Shown here: one piece after another, positions 16,707 through 26,469 of the stretch
Layout: every line of letters starts with the position of its first letter
Numbering within the stretch: position 1 is the first letter of the stretch
Assembly: GCA_016776905.1 (NCBI GenBank)
Contig: JADHSM010000014.1
Coordinates: 1-64,000 of the forward strand
Reading direction: 5' to 3'
From: Planctomycetota bacterium
GTDB taxonomy: Bacteria; Planctomycetota; UBA8108; UBA1146
Length of the DNA stretch: 64,000 nucleotides
Translations under genes and position numbers: made by a program
The notes under the pieces: model-generated
The model's input: the letters and a program-made list of their open reading frames with translations, nothing else
The model's database searches: none
What the model was told of the DNA's origin: nothing

Positions 16707-19307
16707 TCAGGATTTAACACGAGCCCATGCCGCCACACGATCTAGGGCTTTCTTCTGTGTTTTAGGGTTCGCTGAAGGATCAAAATCAGGGGGTGAATCG
16801 GCGAAAATGGCACGTAAACCTCCGTAGGCCAGAATACGTAAATCTTCTGACTTGGAGGAAAGATCTTCTATCAAAATTTCGACCACTTTTTTATAGCCCA
16901 GCTGAACAGCGGCTCGAATCGAGATTTCCCGCATGACGTCGTCCCCTGAAGAAGCATGTGCAATATTCACCACTTCTTCTTCGTAGTTTGTAGGACTGTC
17001 AGCGGCTTCGGGCATCGACTCGCTCACGATTCCTTCATGAGAATTCTCTTCAGTCATTTGCATTACGATTTCCTGTATTCGTAACCAGTTGGCATACCAT
17101 GCAATTAACTCATCTGGATCTTCGAAGCCTTTAGGGCGAATCTCTTCCAATATTTGATCCAACTTTTTATGAATGCCTCTACCGACCACACGTTCTCTGA
17201 CTCGCGAAATATGAGGTATAAAGCGAGGTCTGTCCCACCGATTTTCGGATATCACGGCCTCTTCAAGCATCAGGAGTAATCGTGGTTTGGGCCTCAATCT
17301 CAATTGCCTGACAAGTGTCGGTAGATGGATGGATTCACCCGAGTCGGAAAGAATAGCCCAGTTATCCCGGTCTCCGTCCTTATCGGCGAGAACATTCCCT
17401 CCTGAATAGATGACAAAGCCTCGAGAAGAGCGCGTCAACATCGCACTGGCTCGCTTCAGAATCAATAGTGAAAAAGCCGTGTTGATTCTGATCGATTTAC
17501 CGGCATATCCTGCTCCTCCAGTCCATGACCCCTCTTTGGTTTGATTCGAAAGTAGATAAGTGCGTAACTCGTCATACCAGTCGTGTTCACCAAACTTCTT
17601 GATTCCTCCGAGGTCTCCAACTTTCTCAAGACTGTACATCCCATAGAAATTATTAGTCGAGGTCCAATTTTCCTGCATCCAAGCCATACCGTCTCGAATC
17701 GATTCTCGCACCATGACCCGCGTCTCAGGATTCATCACATGCGCACCGAACTCGTAGGCCACCAACATGGAAGAAACCCCGGCACAACTCATGTTCCAGT
17801 TGGTGCCATGACTCTCATCTCCGACATACTTGAATCCTCTTATTTTGGCTTCCAGTTTGGCTTCCAGCATCTCTTCGCCCTGAATGGGATCAGGAATCTC
17901 TTTTTTCTTAATAACACCCGTTTTACCCGCACCGCTTTTTCCTCTACCCCGCTCCCCGGGACGACGACCCGAAGGATTTTCAACTTCTGAATCCTCGGGA
18001 TCAGGTTCCAACTCAATCTCCGGAGTGACCGTATCTCCATCTTCCTCTTGGCAAGACTGGATGTACTGCACCAAACCTTGCCAAACACTGGGATCAACCT
18101 GGATGCCTCTTCGTTGAAGGACCGCTAAAGCTAAGACCGCAAATTGAGTGACAGAAGTGTCAGCGTCCGAGTTACTCACGTGGTAACGCCAACCCCCTGT
18201 TTCATTTTGTCCCCTAAAAAGGATTTCGGCAGCAACCTGCAAATCCTTTCGGTGAGAACGTGCAACCTTACGCAAGGAAAGTTCAGAGGCCCCTTTATTC
18301 GTCAAGGCGAAGTCTTCTTCGGCTTGCGAGATGGCGGCATCTAGAGCAAATACCCAGCAGGAGACGTCGTAGATTCTCGAAGCTGCAGGAACAGAATCAG
18401 AAATATGATCGAGATGCTTACGGACGACGGGGTGATCTCGATCCACACCTGCAGTGATCAATGCATAGGCTTCAAGGGATCTTGCTCCAGGAATCGCTTC
18501 GGAATGACTTCCGCCGAGAATCCCCTCTGGATCATTCTGCGATTCTTCCAACAGGAAATCGATTCCCGCCTCAAGACTCATGGTGAGTCGATCGTCCATA
18601 CTCAGGGTTTCCAGCGACTCCTTGTTGATTCTGGCTTTTCGTCGCCCCTCGATGAGATCTCCAGCAGCTCTAAAGTGATGAAGAGTCAGTTTTCCATCTC
18701 CAGGAGAAACCCCGATTTCACCTATAGCCTGCGGGATCTTGTCATTCTGATAGATTTTTTTTCCGTTGAGATGGACCTGAAGTTTGCTCCCTCTTCGGCG
18801 AACCTGAAGTTGAAAAGGTTTGTCCTGCTCCACGTACATGGAAAAAGCACCCAGTTCAACTCGATCGTCTTTGCCGGGCAACCCGCGAAAGATCAACTGC
18901 CCAGCATCTCCACCTAAGACAATGCGACCTGCTCCAAGCTGAAGAGCGGCATAATTAGCATTGTTCCGGGACATTGAGATTTTGACATCGATATCAAATT
19001 TACCTTTGCCGATCTCGTGATCCGCCAGCAGCCAGCGATCCCGACCTTCACCGACCGTCAGATCATTTTCGATCTTCCAGCCCCCGTCAGGAATAAAAGT
19101 GCCCGAAATGTCGGTCCCATTGACAAACATACGATTTGTTGCGGGAAGTTCACTGGCGGGACGGTTCGCAAGAGAAGCCGAAGCAGCAATACTTGGCATC
19201 CCCATGCTGAGGGAGATGAGTAGAGAGAAAAACAGGCACAGAGAGAAGGAAAATGTTCTCAAGGGAAACCTTATAGTTTTTTCCAAGGGCGAGCTCATGA
19301 GAAACAT
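16707..19307 (-). CDS. Secreted LamG-like and prenyltransferase/squalene-cyclase-like barrel protein
   Basis: An 866-residue protein. A long signal peptide (hydrophobic core FSLCLFFSLLISLSMG) is followed by a LamG / family-16-like beta-sandwich at about 55-215 (LQVRRRGSKLQVHLNGKKIY). Then come alpha/alpha-toroid repeats of the prenyltransferase / terpene-cyclase type at about 240-640, with QNETGGWRYHVSN and TKEGSWTGGAGYAG being the Q/G-W repeats. A charged Pro/Glu/Lys linker at about 420-470 splits the barrel. The C-terminus resembles HEAT repeats. Cyclase catalytic Asp motifs are not evident, so a binding or structural role at the cell surface is more likely than terpene cyclisation. I do not recognise a specific function. 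The first ATG has no good SD; a second at 19298 is possible. Confidence 0.78.
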   Translation of the reverse strand: MFLMSSPLEKTIRFPLRTFSFSLCLFFSLLISLSMGMPSIAASASLANRPASELPATNRMFVNGTDISGTFIPDGGWKIENDLTVGEGRDRWLLADHEIGKGKFDIDVKISMSRNNANYAALQLGAGRIVLGGDAGQLIFRGLPGKDDRVELGAFSMYVEQDKPFQLQVRRRGSKLQVHLNGKKIYQNDKIPQAIGEIGVSPGDGKLTLHHFRAAGDLIEGRRKARINKESLETLSMDDRLTMSLEAGIDFLLEESQNDPEGILGGSHSEAIPGARSLEAYALITAGVDRDHPVVRKHLDHISDSVPAASRIYDVSCWVFALDAAISQAEEDFALTNKGASELSLRKVARSHRKDLQVAAEILFRGQNETGGWRYHVSNSDADTSVTQFAVLALAVLQRRGIQVDPSVWQGLVQYIQSCQEEDGDTVTPEIELEPDPEDSEVENPSGRRPGERGRGKSGAGKTGVIKKKEIPDPIQGEEMLEAKLEAKIRGFKYVGDESHGTNWNMSCAGVSSMLVAYEFGAHVMNPETRVMVRESIRDGMAWMQENWTSTNNFYGMYSLEKVGDLGGIKKFGEHDWYDELRTYLLSNQTKEGSWTGGAGYAGKSIRINTAFSLLILKRASAMLTRSSRGFVIYSGGNVLADKDGDRDNWAILSDSGESIHLPTLVRQLRLRPKPRLLLMLEEAVISENRWDRPRFIPHISRVRERVVGRGIHKKLDQILEEIRPKGFEDPDELIAWYANWLRIQEIVMQMTEENSHEGIVSESMPEAADSPTNYEEEVVNIAHASSGDDVMREISIRAAVQLGYKKVVEILIEDLSSKSEDLRILAYGGLRAIFADSPPDFDPSANPKTQKKALDRVAAWARVKS

Positions 19308-19322
19308 CAGGGTCCAATCGGA

Positions 19323-19392
19323 TCAGGTCTCAAAGGTCAGGTCTCAAGGATCAGGTCTCAAGGGTCAGGTCTCAAGGGTCAGGTCTCAAGGG
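19323..19392. repeat. Five tandem copies of a 14-bp repeat
   Basis: TCAGGTCTCAAGGG is repeated at 19323, 19337, 19351, 19365 and 19379. Copies three to five are identical and the first two differ at single bases near the end. It lies in the 286-bp gap between the divergent LamG-like gene and acsA, about 200 bp before acsA. It has no spacers, so it is not CRISPR. Recent slippage or a multi-site operator are both possible. Confidence 0.85.
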
Positions 19393-19593
19393 TCAACTAA
19401 GTCCAGATCGACTCAAACTAAGTAAAGAAATCAGGTGAGTGTTTGTCTTTGTCTGCCACCACCTCTAAATCGCCAGTATTGTACCAGAATCATCAGGGGC
19501 GAGACCAGCCCCTCGATCCCGACTTCAGAGATCGTTATATTCTTCAGATTGCCACCTCTGGACCGATAGACCATTTCGAGATAGGAGCGCCCA

Positions 19594-21537
19594 ATGTCCG
19601 ATGCCATTGAGAACCTGTACAGCGAAGAGCGGAAATTCCCTCCTCCCGAAAAATTTGCCTTAGAAGCAAATGCCCAGGTCGGTATCCATGAAAGAGCAGC
19701 GGCTGCGCCTCTGGAGTTCTGGAGCGAGGAAGCGAAAAAATTGCACTGGCGAACTCCTTGGAAAAAACTCCTCAATGATTCCGATGCACCCTTTTACAAA
19801 TGGTTCGAAGGCGGTCGATTAAACGTCACGGAGTCATGCCTGGACCGACATGTTGTATCCAATCCGAATCGCATCGCTTTTCATTGGGAAGGCGAACCTG
19901 GAGATACTTCCTCTCTGACCTACAAGGAATTACTTGAAGAAGTTTGTCGCTGTGCAGGAGCGTTACGCCAAATGGGTGTCGGCAAAGGAGATACTGTCGC
20001 CATCTATATGGGGATGGTTCCTGAAATCACAGTCGCGATGTTGGCGTGCGCTCGGATAGGTGCTGCACATTCTGTCGTCTTTGGTGGATTCAGCGCCGAG
20101 AGCCTGAGAGATAGACTCGACGACGCATCTTGTAAAGCAGTCATCACACAAGATGGATCTTGGAGACGCGGTAAAGTCGTCCCTCTTAAAGAGAATGTCG
20201 ACGCAGCATTGATCGACCAGCAGACGGTTCAAAGCGTCCTCGTTCTACAACGCTGTGAAAATAACGTGGAATGGAATAATTCACGAGATCATTGGTGGCA
20301 TGAGATCGTACCGAGCCAATCTGATTTCCTTGAAGCCGAAGAAATGGATGCAGAGGACATTCTTTTCATACTCTATACCTCTGGAAGCACCGGAAAACCC
20401 AAAGGTATCGTTCATACCTGTGGTGGTTACCTGACGGGAGTCAGTTCAACCTTCAAATCTGTCTTCGATATCAAAGATTCAGACCTTTACTGGTGCACCG
20501 CAGATTGCGGCTGGGTCACAGGCCATTCCTACATTGTTTACGGACCTCTCGCTAACGGAGCCACGAGCCTGATTTACGAGGGTACACCTGATTTCCCAAA
20601 TCAGGGCCGCTGGTGGGATCTCATATCCAAGTATGCGGTCACCATCCTCTACACTGCCCCCACTGCTATTCGCACATTTATGAAATGGGGAGAGCAAATT
20701 CCGACCTCTAGAGATCTTTCCAGCCTCCGATTGCTGGGATCAGTCGGAGAGCCGATCAATCCGGAAGCTTGGATGTGGTACCACGAATTCATCGGTGGCA
20801 ACCGATGCCCCATCGTCGATACATGGTGGCAAACAGAAACCGGCTCCATCATGATTTCCCCACTTCCTGGAATCACTACGACCAAACCAGGATCTGCAGC
20901 GATACCATACCCAGGGATAGACGTGGCCGTTGTTGACGAAGAAGGCCAAGAGGTCCCCCCAGGACATGGAGGCTTGTTGGTGATCAAATCGCCATGGCCA
21001 TCCATGCTACGAGGGATTCACGGAGATCCTGATCGTTATCGTGATGTGTACTGGAGCCGTTTCGATGGACTCTATTTCCCAGGAGATGGCTGCAAGCTGG
21101 ATGACGAAAGCTACCTCTGGCTCTTGGGACGAGTCGACGACGTCATGCTTGTTTCTGGGCACAACATCTCGACCACTGAGGTGGAAAGTGCGCTCGTCGA
21201 TCATTCTTCTGTTGCTGAGGCCGCTGTAGTCGGACGAAAAGACTCCACCACCGGACAAGCGATTGCGGCATTCGTCGTCCTCAAGGGAACAATTGAGGGT
21301 TGCGATTCATTGATACAAGAACTACGCCTTCATGTTGCCGCGAAAATCGGCCCCATTGCAAAACCCGCCAGCATTGTATTTACACCTGATCTACCAAAGA
21401 CAAGGTCTGGGAAAATCATGCGACGACTGCTGCGTGATATTTCTGAAAAGCGAAAATTAGGAGACGTCACCACTCTTGCAAACTCTGACATTGTCGAAGC
21501 GATCAGGGATGGATCAGTGAAATCCTCAGAGGACTAA
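19594..21537 (+). CDS. acsA: Acetyl-CoA synthetase (AMP-forming)
   Basis: A 647-residue enzyme of usual length. It activates acetate to acetyl-CoA through acetyl-AMP. Motifs: YTSGSTGKPKGIVHTCGGY (P-loop of adenylate-forming enzymes), WWQTETGSIMISPLPG, YFPGDGCKLDDESY, and the C-terminal KTRSGKIMRRLLR, whose Lys after SG is the residue acetylated in known Acs enzymes. The ATG at 19594 has AGGAG 7 nt upstream. It is a single-gene unit, with the convergent M28 peptidase 24 bp downstream. Together with aceE and kgd it feeds central acetyl-CoA metabolism. Confidence 0.96.
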   Translation: MSDAIENLYSEERKFPPPEKFALEANAQVGIHERAAAAPLEFWSEEAKKLHWRTPWKKLLNDSDAPFYKWFEGGRLNVTESCLDRHVVSNPNRIAFHWEGEPGDTSSLTYKELLEEVCRCAGALRQMGVGKGDTVAIYMGMVPEITVAMLACARIGAAHSVVFGGFSAESLRDRLDDASCKAVITQDGSWRRGKVVPLKENVDAALIDQQTVQSVLVLQRCENNVEWNNSRDHWWHEIVPSQSDFLEAEEMDAEDILFILYTSGSTGKPKGIVHTCGGYLTGVSSTFKSVFDIKDSDLYWCTADCGWVTGHSYIVYGPLANGATSLIYEGTPDFPNQGRWWDLISKYAVTILYTAPTAIRTFMKWGEQIPTSRDLSSLRLLGSVGEPINPEAWMWYHEFIGGNRCPIVDTWWQTETGSIMISPLPGITTTKPGSAAIPYPGIDVAVVDEEGQEVPPGHGGLLVIKSPWPSMLRGIHGDPDRYRDVYWSRFDGLYFPGDGCKLDDESYLWLLGRVDDVMLVSGHNISTTEVESALVDHSSVAEAAVVGRKDSTTGQAIAAFVVLKGTIEGCDSLIQELRLHVAAKIGPIAKPASIVFTPDLPKTRSGKIMRRLLRDISEKRKLGDVTTLANSDIVEAIRDGSVKSSED

Positions 21538-21561
21538 ACCGTCTCGGAGAATTCGACGGGC

Positions 21562-23115
21562 TTACTGCCCCGATGCTTCTCTCGGTTGAGACTCTGTGTC
21601 ATTGGCCAAGAACCAACTGGTCAAAAATGCAAGCCTGGTGACATTGCATACCTTTTCAACCTTGACGAGCTCAATGTCGTCAGTCGGTTTGTGATAGTCA
21701 TCGTGGAATCCACCGAAGAAGAAGACGGATGGGATTCCGGCTCTCAAAAAGGGCGCCTGATCTGATCGTCCGAGGAGTGGCTCCATACCCTCTTCGTCGA
21801 TATTCAGTTTCAGTATCGAGGCCGATTTCTCAATGATGGAGCCGAGCACCTGATCACTCGTCCTGCGACCCACCTTGACCGTCTTGACATCGTTACGACC
21901 GATCATGTCAAGATTGATCATTCCGTGAAGGGTTGAAGGATCAAAGCCCGAACTTGCAACAAAAGCTCCTGAGCCATGCAAGCCTAGTTCTTCAGCATCG
22001 AAAGCAATAAAGATCAGTGATCTCTTCGGGCGAAGCCTTGCTAAGGAATAAGCCTCGGCGATCTCCAGTAGTGCGGCAACGCCTGTTGCGTTGTCATCTG
22101 CACCATTATGGATTTCTCCCTGAGATCCGTCCATTCCGGTGCGACCGACATGGTCATAATGGGCCCCGATCACAATATACTCCGAGCGGAGAGAAGGATC
22201 TGATCCCAAAAATTTGGCTATGACATTACGGCCTTGACTTAAATCACGACCTTGGCGTCGAACCTCAAGATCCACCAGAGGTCTTCCCATCAAGAGCGGA
22301 CCATCGGCATCCGATTGAAACTTCCATGATCTCTCCGGACGTCCGGAGATCTTCCAAAGTTTGAGAGGGCCAGATCCGAAAACGCGCACGACAGGAATCG
22401 GTAGGCTTTCTCCCGCTTGGCCTGTAGACGGTGGCCACTCTTCATTATCGAGAGGACTCGCCCCTTCACCGATCAGAAGAATCCCCAGGCCTCCTCTGGC
22501 TTGAACTTCTTTGCACGCCTCACGTAAATCAGCGTCGTTCATGACAGAGTCCACAGGCATGACTGCTAATCTTCCAGCCAAAGGATCTCTAGTGACCTGA
22601 TCAGCAGGCTGCCCTGAAAAGAGGAGAAATGAACATTCCGCTTCAAGATCTGCATCCGGAGAAAAAGGATGAGGCAAAAACTCTTCTGAAAATGAAAGTT
22701 GAACTGATCGAGTCGCATTCTCAGAAACCTTGAAGCGTAGTCGGTTCCCGGAAGACAATGGACCTCTCGCCCCTGTCCTTCCCGGAATTATGAAAGACTG
22801 ATACCAATCTCCATCAACTCCTCCAGGAAGGAGTCCCAAATTCTTAAACTCTTTTTGAATGTAATCCGCGGAGTCGAGAGCACCGCTCGTTCCTGAAAGT
22901 CTTCCCTCACGCAGATCATCTGCCAACCATGAGATGTGATCATAACACTCCCGAGTTGTGACGGATTGCATCGCATGTTTGACGTCTCGTTCTATACGTT
23001 CCTTAACAGGCCGCTCTCCCAATACTCTTTGAGCTTGAAGAGAACCTGTCGTGAGTCCACACGCCAGAACCAAGAACAACGCCGTGAAGCGAATCGAGAA
23101 GTCCGAAAAAACCAT
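21562..23115 (-). CDS. Secreted M28 family zinc peptidase with PA domain
   Basis: A 517-residue protein with a signal peptide (FTALFLVLACGLTTGSLQAQ). The peptidase core shows the M28 metal-ligand series: GAHYDHVGR, HNGADDNATGVAALLEIA, IAFDAEELGLHG (catalytic and ligand Glu), NLDMIGRND and DDYHKPTDD. A protease-associated (PA) insert lies at about 150-275, before the core. It is probably an exported aminopeptidase or carboxypeptidase that releases amino acids from peptides. It is the last gene of the aroA-to-infA run, 6 bp after infA. Confidence 0.9.
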   Translation of the reverse strand: MVFSDFSIRFTALFLVLACGLTTGSLQAQRVLGERPVKERIERDVKHAMQSVTTRECYDHISWLADDLREGRLSGTSGALDSADYIQKEFKNLGLLPGGVDGDWYQSFIIPGRTGARGPLSSGNRLRFKVSENATRSVQLSFSEEFLPHPFSPDADLEAECSFLLFSGQPADQVTRDPLAGRLAVMPVDSVMNDADLREACKEVQARGGLGILLIGEGASPLDNEEWPPSTGQAGESLPIPVVRVFGSGPLKLWKISGRPERSWKFQSDADGPLLMGRPLVDLEVRRQGRDLSQGRNVIAKFLGSDPSLRSEYIVIGAHYDHVGRTGMDGSQGEIHNGADDNATGVAALLEIAEAYSLARLRPKRSLIFIAFDAEELGLHGSGAFVASSGFDPSTLHGMINLDMIGRNDVKTVKVGRRTSDQVLGSIIEKSASILKLNIDEEGMEPLLGRSDQAPFLRAGIPSVFFFGGFHDDYHKPTDDIELVKVEKVCNVTRLAFLTSWFLANDTESQPREASGQ

Positions 23116-23121
23116 GGCTTA

Positions 23122-23340
23122 CTAACGCTCTCTGTAAACGATACGCCCCTTGGTCAGATCATAAGGAGAGATCTGTAAGGTCACGCTATCTCCTGGATTG
23201 ATTCGAATGTAGTGCTTACGCATCTTGCCGCTGATGTGTGCCAGTACCGTATGGCCATTTTCAAGTTCACAACGAAACGTCGTGTTTGGCAGGGCCTCTT
23301 TCACGATCGCTGTCACCTCGATTGGCTCTTCCTTGGCCAT
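23122..23340 (-). CDS. infA: Translation initiation factor IF-1
   Basis: A 72-residue OB-fold protein with the standard IF-1 course: [60 protein letters not shown]. It binds the 30S A site and assists initiation. The ATG at 23340 is preceded by GAGAGGG. Its place between ruvC and a secreted peptidase is unusual, because infA more often sits near ribosomal protein or secY genes. An 88-bp gap separates it from ruvC. Confidence 0.97.
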   Translation of the reverse strand: MAKEEPIEVTAIVKEALPNTTFRCELENGHTVLAHISGKMRKHYIRINPGDSVTLQISPYDLTKGRIVYRER

Positions 23341-23428
23341 GGTAGTCCCTCTCGCTGGTGCCGGCCGCTGGAAGGCGAAATCCGGTCGGGGTGCATTCAG
23401 ATCTGGAAAAGTCTATCGAGACCGGGGC

Positions 23429-23956
23429 TCAACTGCTACCGCTCCTACCGGATGCGAGCGAAATGGTTCTCCGGCTCCTCTGGGCCATCACGATCGCGAC
23501 AGCCAGTGCATCGGCCGCATCTGCGGGTTTTGGAGGCTTTGGTAGCCCCAAAATACGCTGAACCATAGCCTGTACTTGTTCCTTGCTGGCTCTCCCATTG
23601 CCCGTAACTCCCAGTTTAACTTCGGAAGCCGATATTTCGGAAACCCGCAAACCGTCCAGAGAACAAGCCACGATAGAAACACCACGGGCTTCGCCAGCCA
23701 CCAGTGCACTTCGTGGGTTTTTTCCCTGAAAAACCTCTTCGATGGCGCAGCTTTCAGGAGAAAACCGGGTGATGACACCTCTAATTTCCTGATGAACCGC
23801 TAACAATCTCTCGGAATGTGACTGATCTTTCCCGGTTTTGAGAGATCCATACTCGACCAATCGAAATCCGGGGCCGTCCACATCGATCACTCCCCAGCCC
23901 ATTTTTGCCAATCCCGGATCGATGCCTAGAACTCGGCCAGAAATGGTCTTCATCAT
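23429..23956 (-). CDS. ruvC: Crossover junction endodeoxyribonuclease RuvC
   Basis: A 175-residue Holliday junction resolvase. RVLGIDPGLAKMGWGVID carries the first catalytic Asp, CAIEEVFQGKNPRSA the Glu, and KPADAADALAVAIVMAQ the C-terminal acids of the RNase-H-like fold. Its start overlaps the der stop (23953-23955) by 4 bp, which suggests coupling. ruvA and ruvB are not in the window. Confidence 0.95.
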   Translation of the reverse strand: MMKTISGRVLGIDPGLAKMGWGVIDVDGPGFRLVEYGSLKTGKDQSHSERLLAVHQEIRGVITRFSPESCAIEEVFQGKNPRSALVAGEARGVSIVACSLDGLRVSEISASEVKLGVTGNGRASKEQVQAMVQRILGLPKPPKPADAADALAVAIVMAQRSRRTISLASGRSGSS

Positions 23957-25272
23957 TCCACGTCCTTTTTGCCTTTTTCCCGATACAGAATCTTCACAGG
24001 TACTTCAGGAATTTCGAGCAACTCACGAAAACGATTTTCGATCATTCGTTTCAATTGGGGTGTGAAGTAGGTCGGGTTATTGACAAACAGTGCCACCGTC
24101 GGTGGCATGATGGCCACCTGTGTCGCATAAAATATTTTGGGTTCCCGACCATGCTTGACACGAGGACGTGGTCCCTCACGAATGTCGTCCACAGCTCTAT
24201 TGAGAGCTCCGGTATTGACCCTCTTATTCGCCTGCTTCGCCATGCTCTGAACCAGCGAAATACAGCGCGTCACATTCTTTCCTTTTTCGGCAGTCATAAA
24301 TAGTACCGGTGCATAGGAAAGCGAAGGTAAATTTCGTGTGAGGTATTCCTCGTATTCCTCTGTCGATGTCTTGTCTTTTGCGAGATCCCATTTATTGACG
24401 GCAATGACGCAGGGCTTGTAACGATCCACCACTTCTCTGGCGATTCGCATATCTAATTGGGAAGTCCCATGCATGGCATCGATCACCAAAATGACGACAT
24501 CTGAACGGCCAATGGAATGCAATGCCCGATTTTGGGCATAGAATTCAATAGAGTCTTTCAATTTGGCAGTACGCAAGAGTCCGGCGGTATCGATCACTAC
24601 GAACGGAATGCCGTCTTTTTCAAAGCGGATATCGATGGCATCCCGAGTTGTCCCGGCAACGTCACTCACGATGACTCGCTCTTCACCAATCAACGCATTC
24701 ACAAAAGTTGATTTTCCAGCATTCCTTCGTCCAACGATGGCAATTCGCAATGCTGGTCGCTCGCTGTGCTCTCCACCTTCAGGGATAAGTTCAACGCAGT
24801 TTTCAAGCAGTTCGTTGACGCCCATGCCATGGGCAGCGGAGATGGGTAATGGATCACCCAGACCCAGTGCCCAAAATTCAGCCACGGAGTCCTCGTCCCT
24901 GTCAGCCTCACACTTGTTCACAACAAGCAGAGTCGGAGCGTCAAGAGGACGCAGGCGCTTGGCAACTTCATGATCCAGCGCTTGAATTCCTTCTTTCGCG
25001 TCCACGATCATCAGAACGAGGTCAGCACTCGCAATCGCGATATCGATCTGACGATGTATATCGAGATCGAGCTGGGCCTCGTCGGTGACCCCCAGTCCTC
25101 CAGTGTCGATAACTTCAACTATTCTGTCTTTTATTTCGACTTCGACAGTGACTCTGTCACGAGTAACTCCAGGTTTATCATGGACGATACTAATCCGACG
25201 TTTAGCAAGCCGATTCAATAGCGTAGATTTTCCTACATTCGGTCGCCCAACGATCGCTATGCGAGAAATCAT
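23953..25272 (-). CDS. der: Ribosome-associated GTPase Der (EngA)
   Basis: Two tandem GTPase domains: the first has GRPNVGKSTLLN and NKCEAD, the second GRRNAGKSTFVN and NKWDLAKD, followed by the C-terminal KH-like domain (PPTVALFVNNPTYFTPQLKRM). It is needed for 50S assembly. I chose the ATG at 25272 (439 residues), which overlaps the TGA of the nudix gene (25269-25271) as ATGA. The frame extends 6 codons upstream, but those residues precede the conserved SRIAIVGRPNVGKS start. Confidence 0.96.
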   Translation of the reverse strand: MISRIAIVGRPNVGKSTLLNRLAKRRISIVHDKPGVTRDRVTVEVEIKDRIVEVIDTGGLGVTDEAQLDLDIHRQIDIAIASADLVLMIVDAKEGIQALDHEVAKRLRPLDAPTLLVVNKCEADRDEDSVAEFWALGLGDPLPISAAHGMGVNELLENCVELIPEGGEHSERPALRIAIVGRRNAGKSTFVNALIGEERVIVSDVAGTTRDAIDIRFEKDGIPFVVIDTAGLLRTAKLKDSIEFYAQNRALHSIGRSDVVILVIDAMHGTSQLDMRIAREVVDRYKPCVIAVNKWDLAKDKTSTEEYEEYLTRNLPSLSYAPVLFMTAEKGKNVTRCISLVQSMAKQANKRVNTGALNRAVDDIREGPRPRVKHGREPKIFYATQVAIMPPTVALFVNNPTYFTPQLKRMIENRFRELLEIPEVPVKILYREKGKKDVE

Positions 25273-25877
25273 GAGGTCGCTCCTAACCAATATTGGAGAG
25301 CAACGATAGTTTTACCGTCACGGATTTCACCTCTTAAAAGAAGATCTCTCGCTCGCTCCTTAGAACAACGGATCACTCTGACCCATTCATCGTCATCCGT
25401 ATCCTGTCCCACTTCAGTGAGGTCAGAGGCTTTGAAAATAAACATCTTCTCGTCACTAAAGCCGGCTGCAGGAAAAATCTCCATGACAAGCTCAAGGCTT
25501 CCCGGAACAAATCCTGTTTCTTCACGCAGTTCCCGATGGGCACTTTGAAGAGGATCTTCGTCCGCTTCGAGAAGCCCAGCAGGTATTTCCAAAAGGTTAT
25601 GTCCAAATGCAGTGCGATGCTGCTCCACTAACAAAACGGTATCTTCATCAAGAAGAGGAAGGATCACTGCCGCCCCTGGATGTCGAATCACATCCCGGTC
25701 AACGACAACATTATTGGGTAGAGATTCTTTGACTGTATACATGTGATACCGATGACCTTCGTAAGAACACTTCTCGTCTATAAATTTGAATCGTGCATCT
25801 TCCCTGAACCCACAATTCTCGCTCGCAAGGAAGTCGTCGTCTGTTTGTCTGATATCGGCTTCAGAATCCGGTTTCAT
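25269..25877 (-). CDS. NUDIX hydrolase (ADP-ribose pyrophosphatase-like)
   Basis: A 202-residue protein. The Nudix box is complete, from GLLEADEDPLQSAHRELREE to TGFV, with the REXXEE metal-binding Glu residues. Upstream VLLVEQHRTAFGHNLLEIPAG is the substrate-side signature of ADP-ribose pyrophosphatases. The first 35 residues are acidic and not conserved. It likely cleaves ADP-ribose or a related nucleotide sugar. It is coupled to der by a 4-bp overlap and starts about 120 bp after the DUF4442 gene. Confidence 0.88.
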   Translation of the reverse strand: MKPDSEADIRQTDDDFLASENCGFREDARFKFIDEKCSYEGHRYHMYTVKESLPNNVVVDRDVIRHPGAAVILPLLDEDTVLLVEQHRTAFGHNLLEIPAGLLEADEDPLQSAHRELREETGFVPGSLELVMEIFPAAGFSDEKMFIFKASDLTEVGQDTDDDEWVRVIRCSKERARDLLLRGEIRDGKTIVALQYWLGATS

Positions 25878-25995
25878 GCTGCACTTTCTTTCCGAAAATA
25901 TTGGCGCTGATTTCCGGTCGATTCAGTTTAGCCGCGACTCTGATTTTTTGCAGTAGTTCTAGGAGGAGAAGGGCTCAGGAGACCCAGAAACTGGA

Positions 25996-26469
25996 TCAAT
26001 CACCATCCTGAACCCTGAGAGAACTCGTGATAGAAAATCGGGCCATAATACGATCGTCTGGAAGGGTAGCATTGATCTGATCTGTCAAATCAAGCCTCCC
26101 TGAGCTCTCAAGAGACGCTCTCGCCTCATTCAGCCGGCCTTCGTCGATAGAGAACTTCAGCGTCACCTTGGCATCCGCAGGGATCAAAAACTCAGAGGTT
26201 TGCTTCTTCAACCAAACCGAAAGTTTTTTTTCCGGCGTGGAAAGAATTCTCCAGTAAAGAATCGGAAGTATCGGATCTGCAGCGGCCATCAGAGATCCCC
26301 CAAAAGTGGTCCCCATCATATTTCGCGTCATGATCGATCGGCGAACACATACTGTGGCTGAAGTAAAATCCTTCGCGATCGATTGAATACGAATCCCCTG
26401 AAAGAAAAATGGTGGATAGAGATTCAGCAGAAATCTTAGACGACCGGCAGAAACGGTGGGAGAAATCAT
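25996..26469 (-). CDS. DUF4442 / PaaI-like hotdog-fold protein
   Basis: A 157-residue protein. The stretch TRNMMGTTFGGSLMAAADPI resembles the HxxxGG-type active-site helix of PaaI-like and DUF4442 hotdog thioesterases, with the surrounding two-layer beta pattern. Thioesterase activity is inferred from fold only; the usual catalytic Asp/His pair is not clear. Its ATG overlaps the mnmG stop (26466-26468) by 4 bp, so it is translated with mnmG although a functional link is unknown. Confidence 0.72.
   Translation of the reverse strand: MISPTVSAGRLRFLLNLYPPFFFQGIRIQSIAKDFTSATVCVRRSIMTRNMMGTTFGGSLMAAADPILPILYWRILSTPEKKLSVWLKKQTSEFLIPADAKVTLKFSIDEGRLNEARASLESSGRLDLTDQINATLPDDRIMARFSITSSLRVQDGD

Noticed and set aside
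19323-19392. CRISPR array
   Set aside because: The 14-bp units are directly adjacent without spacers, and no cas gene is nearby.
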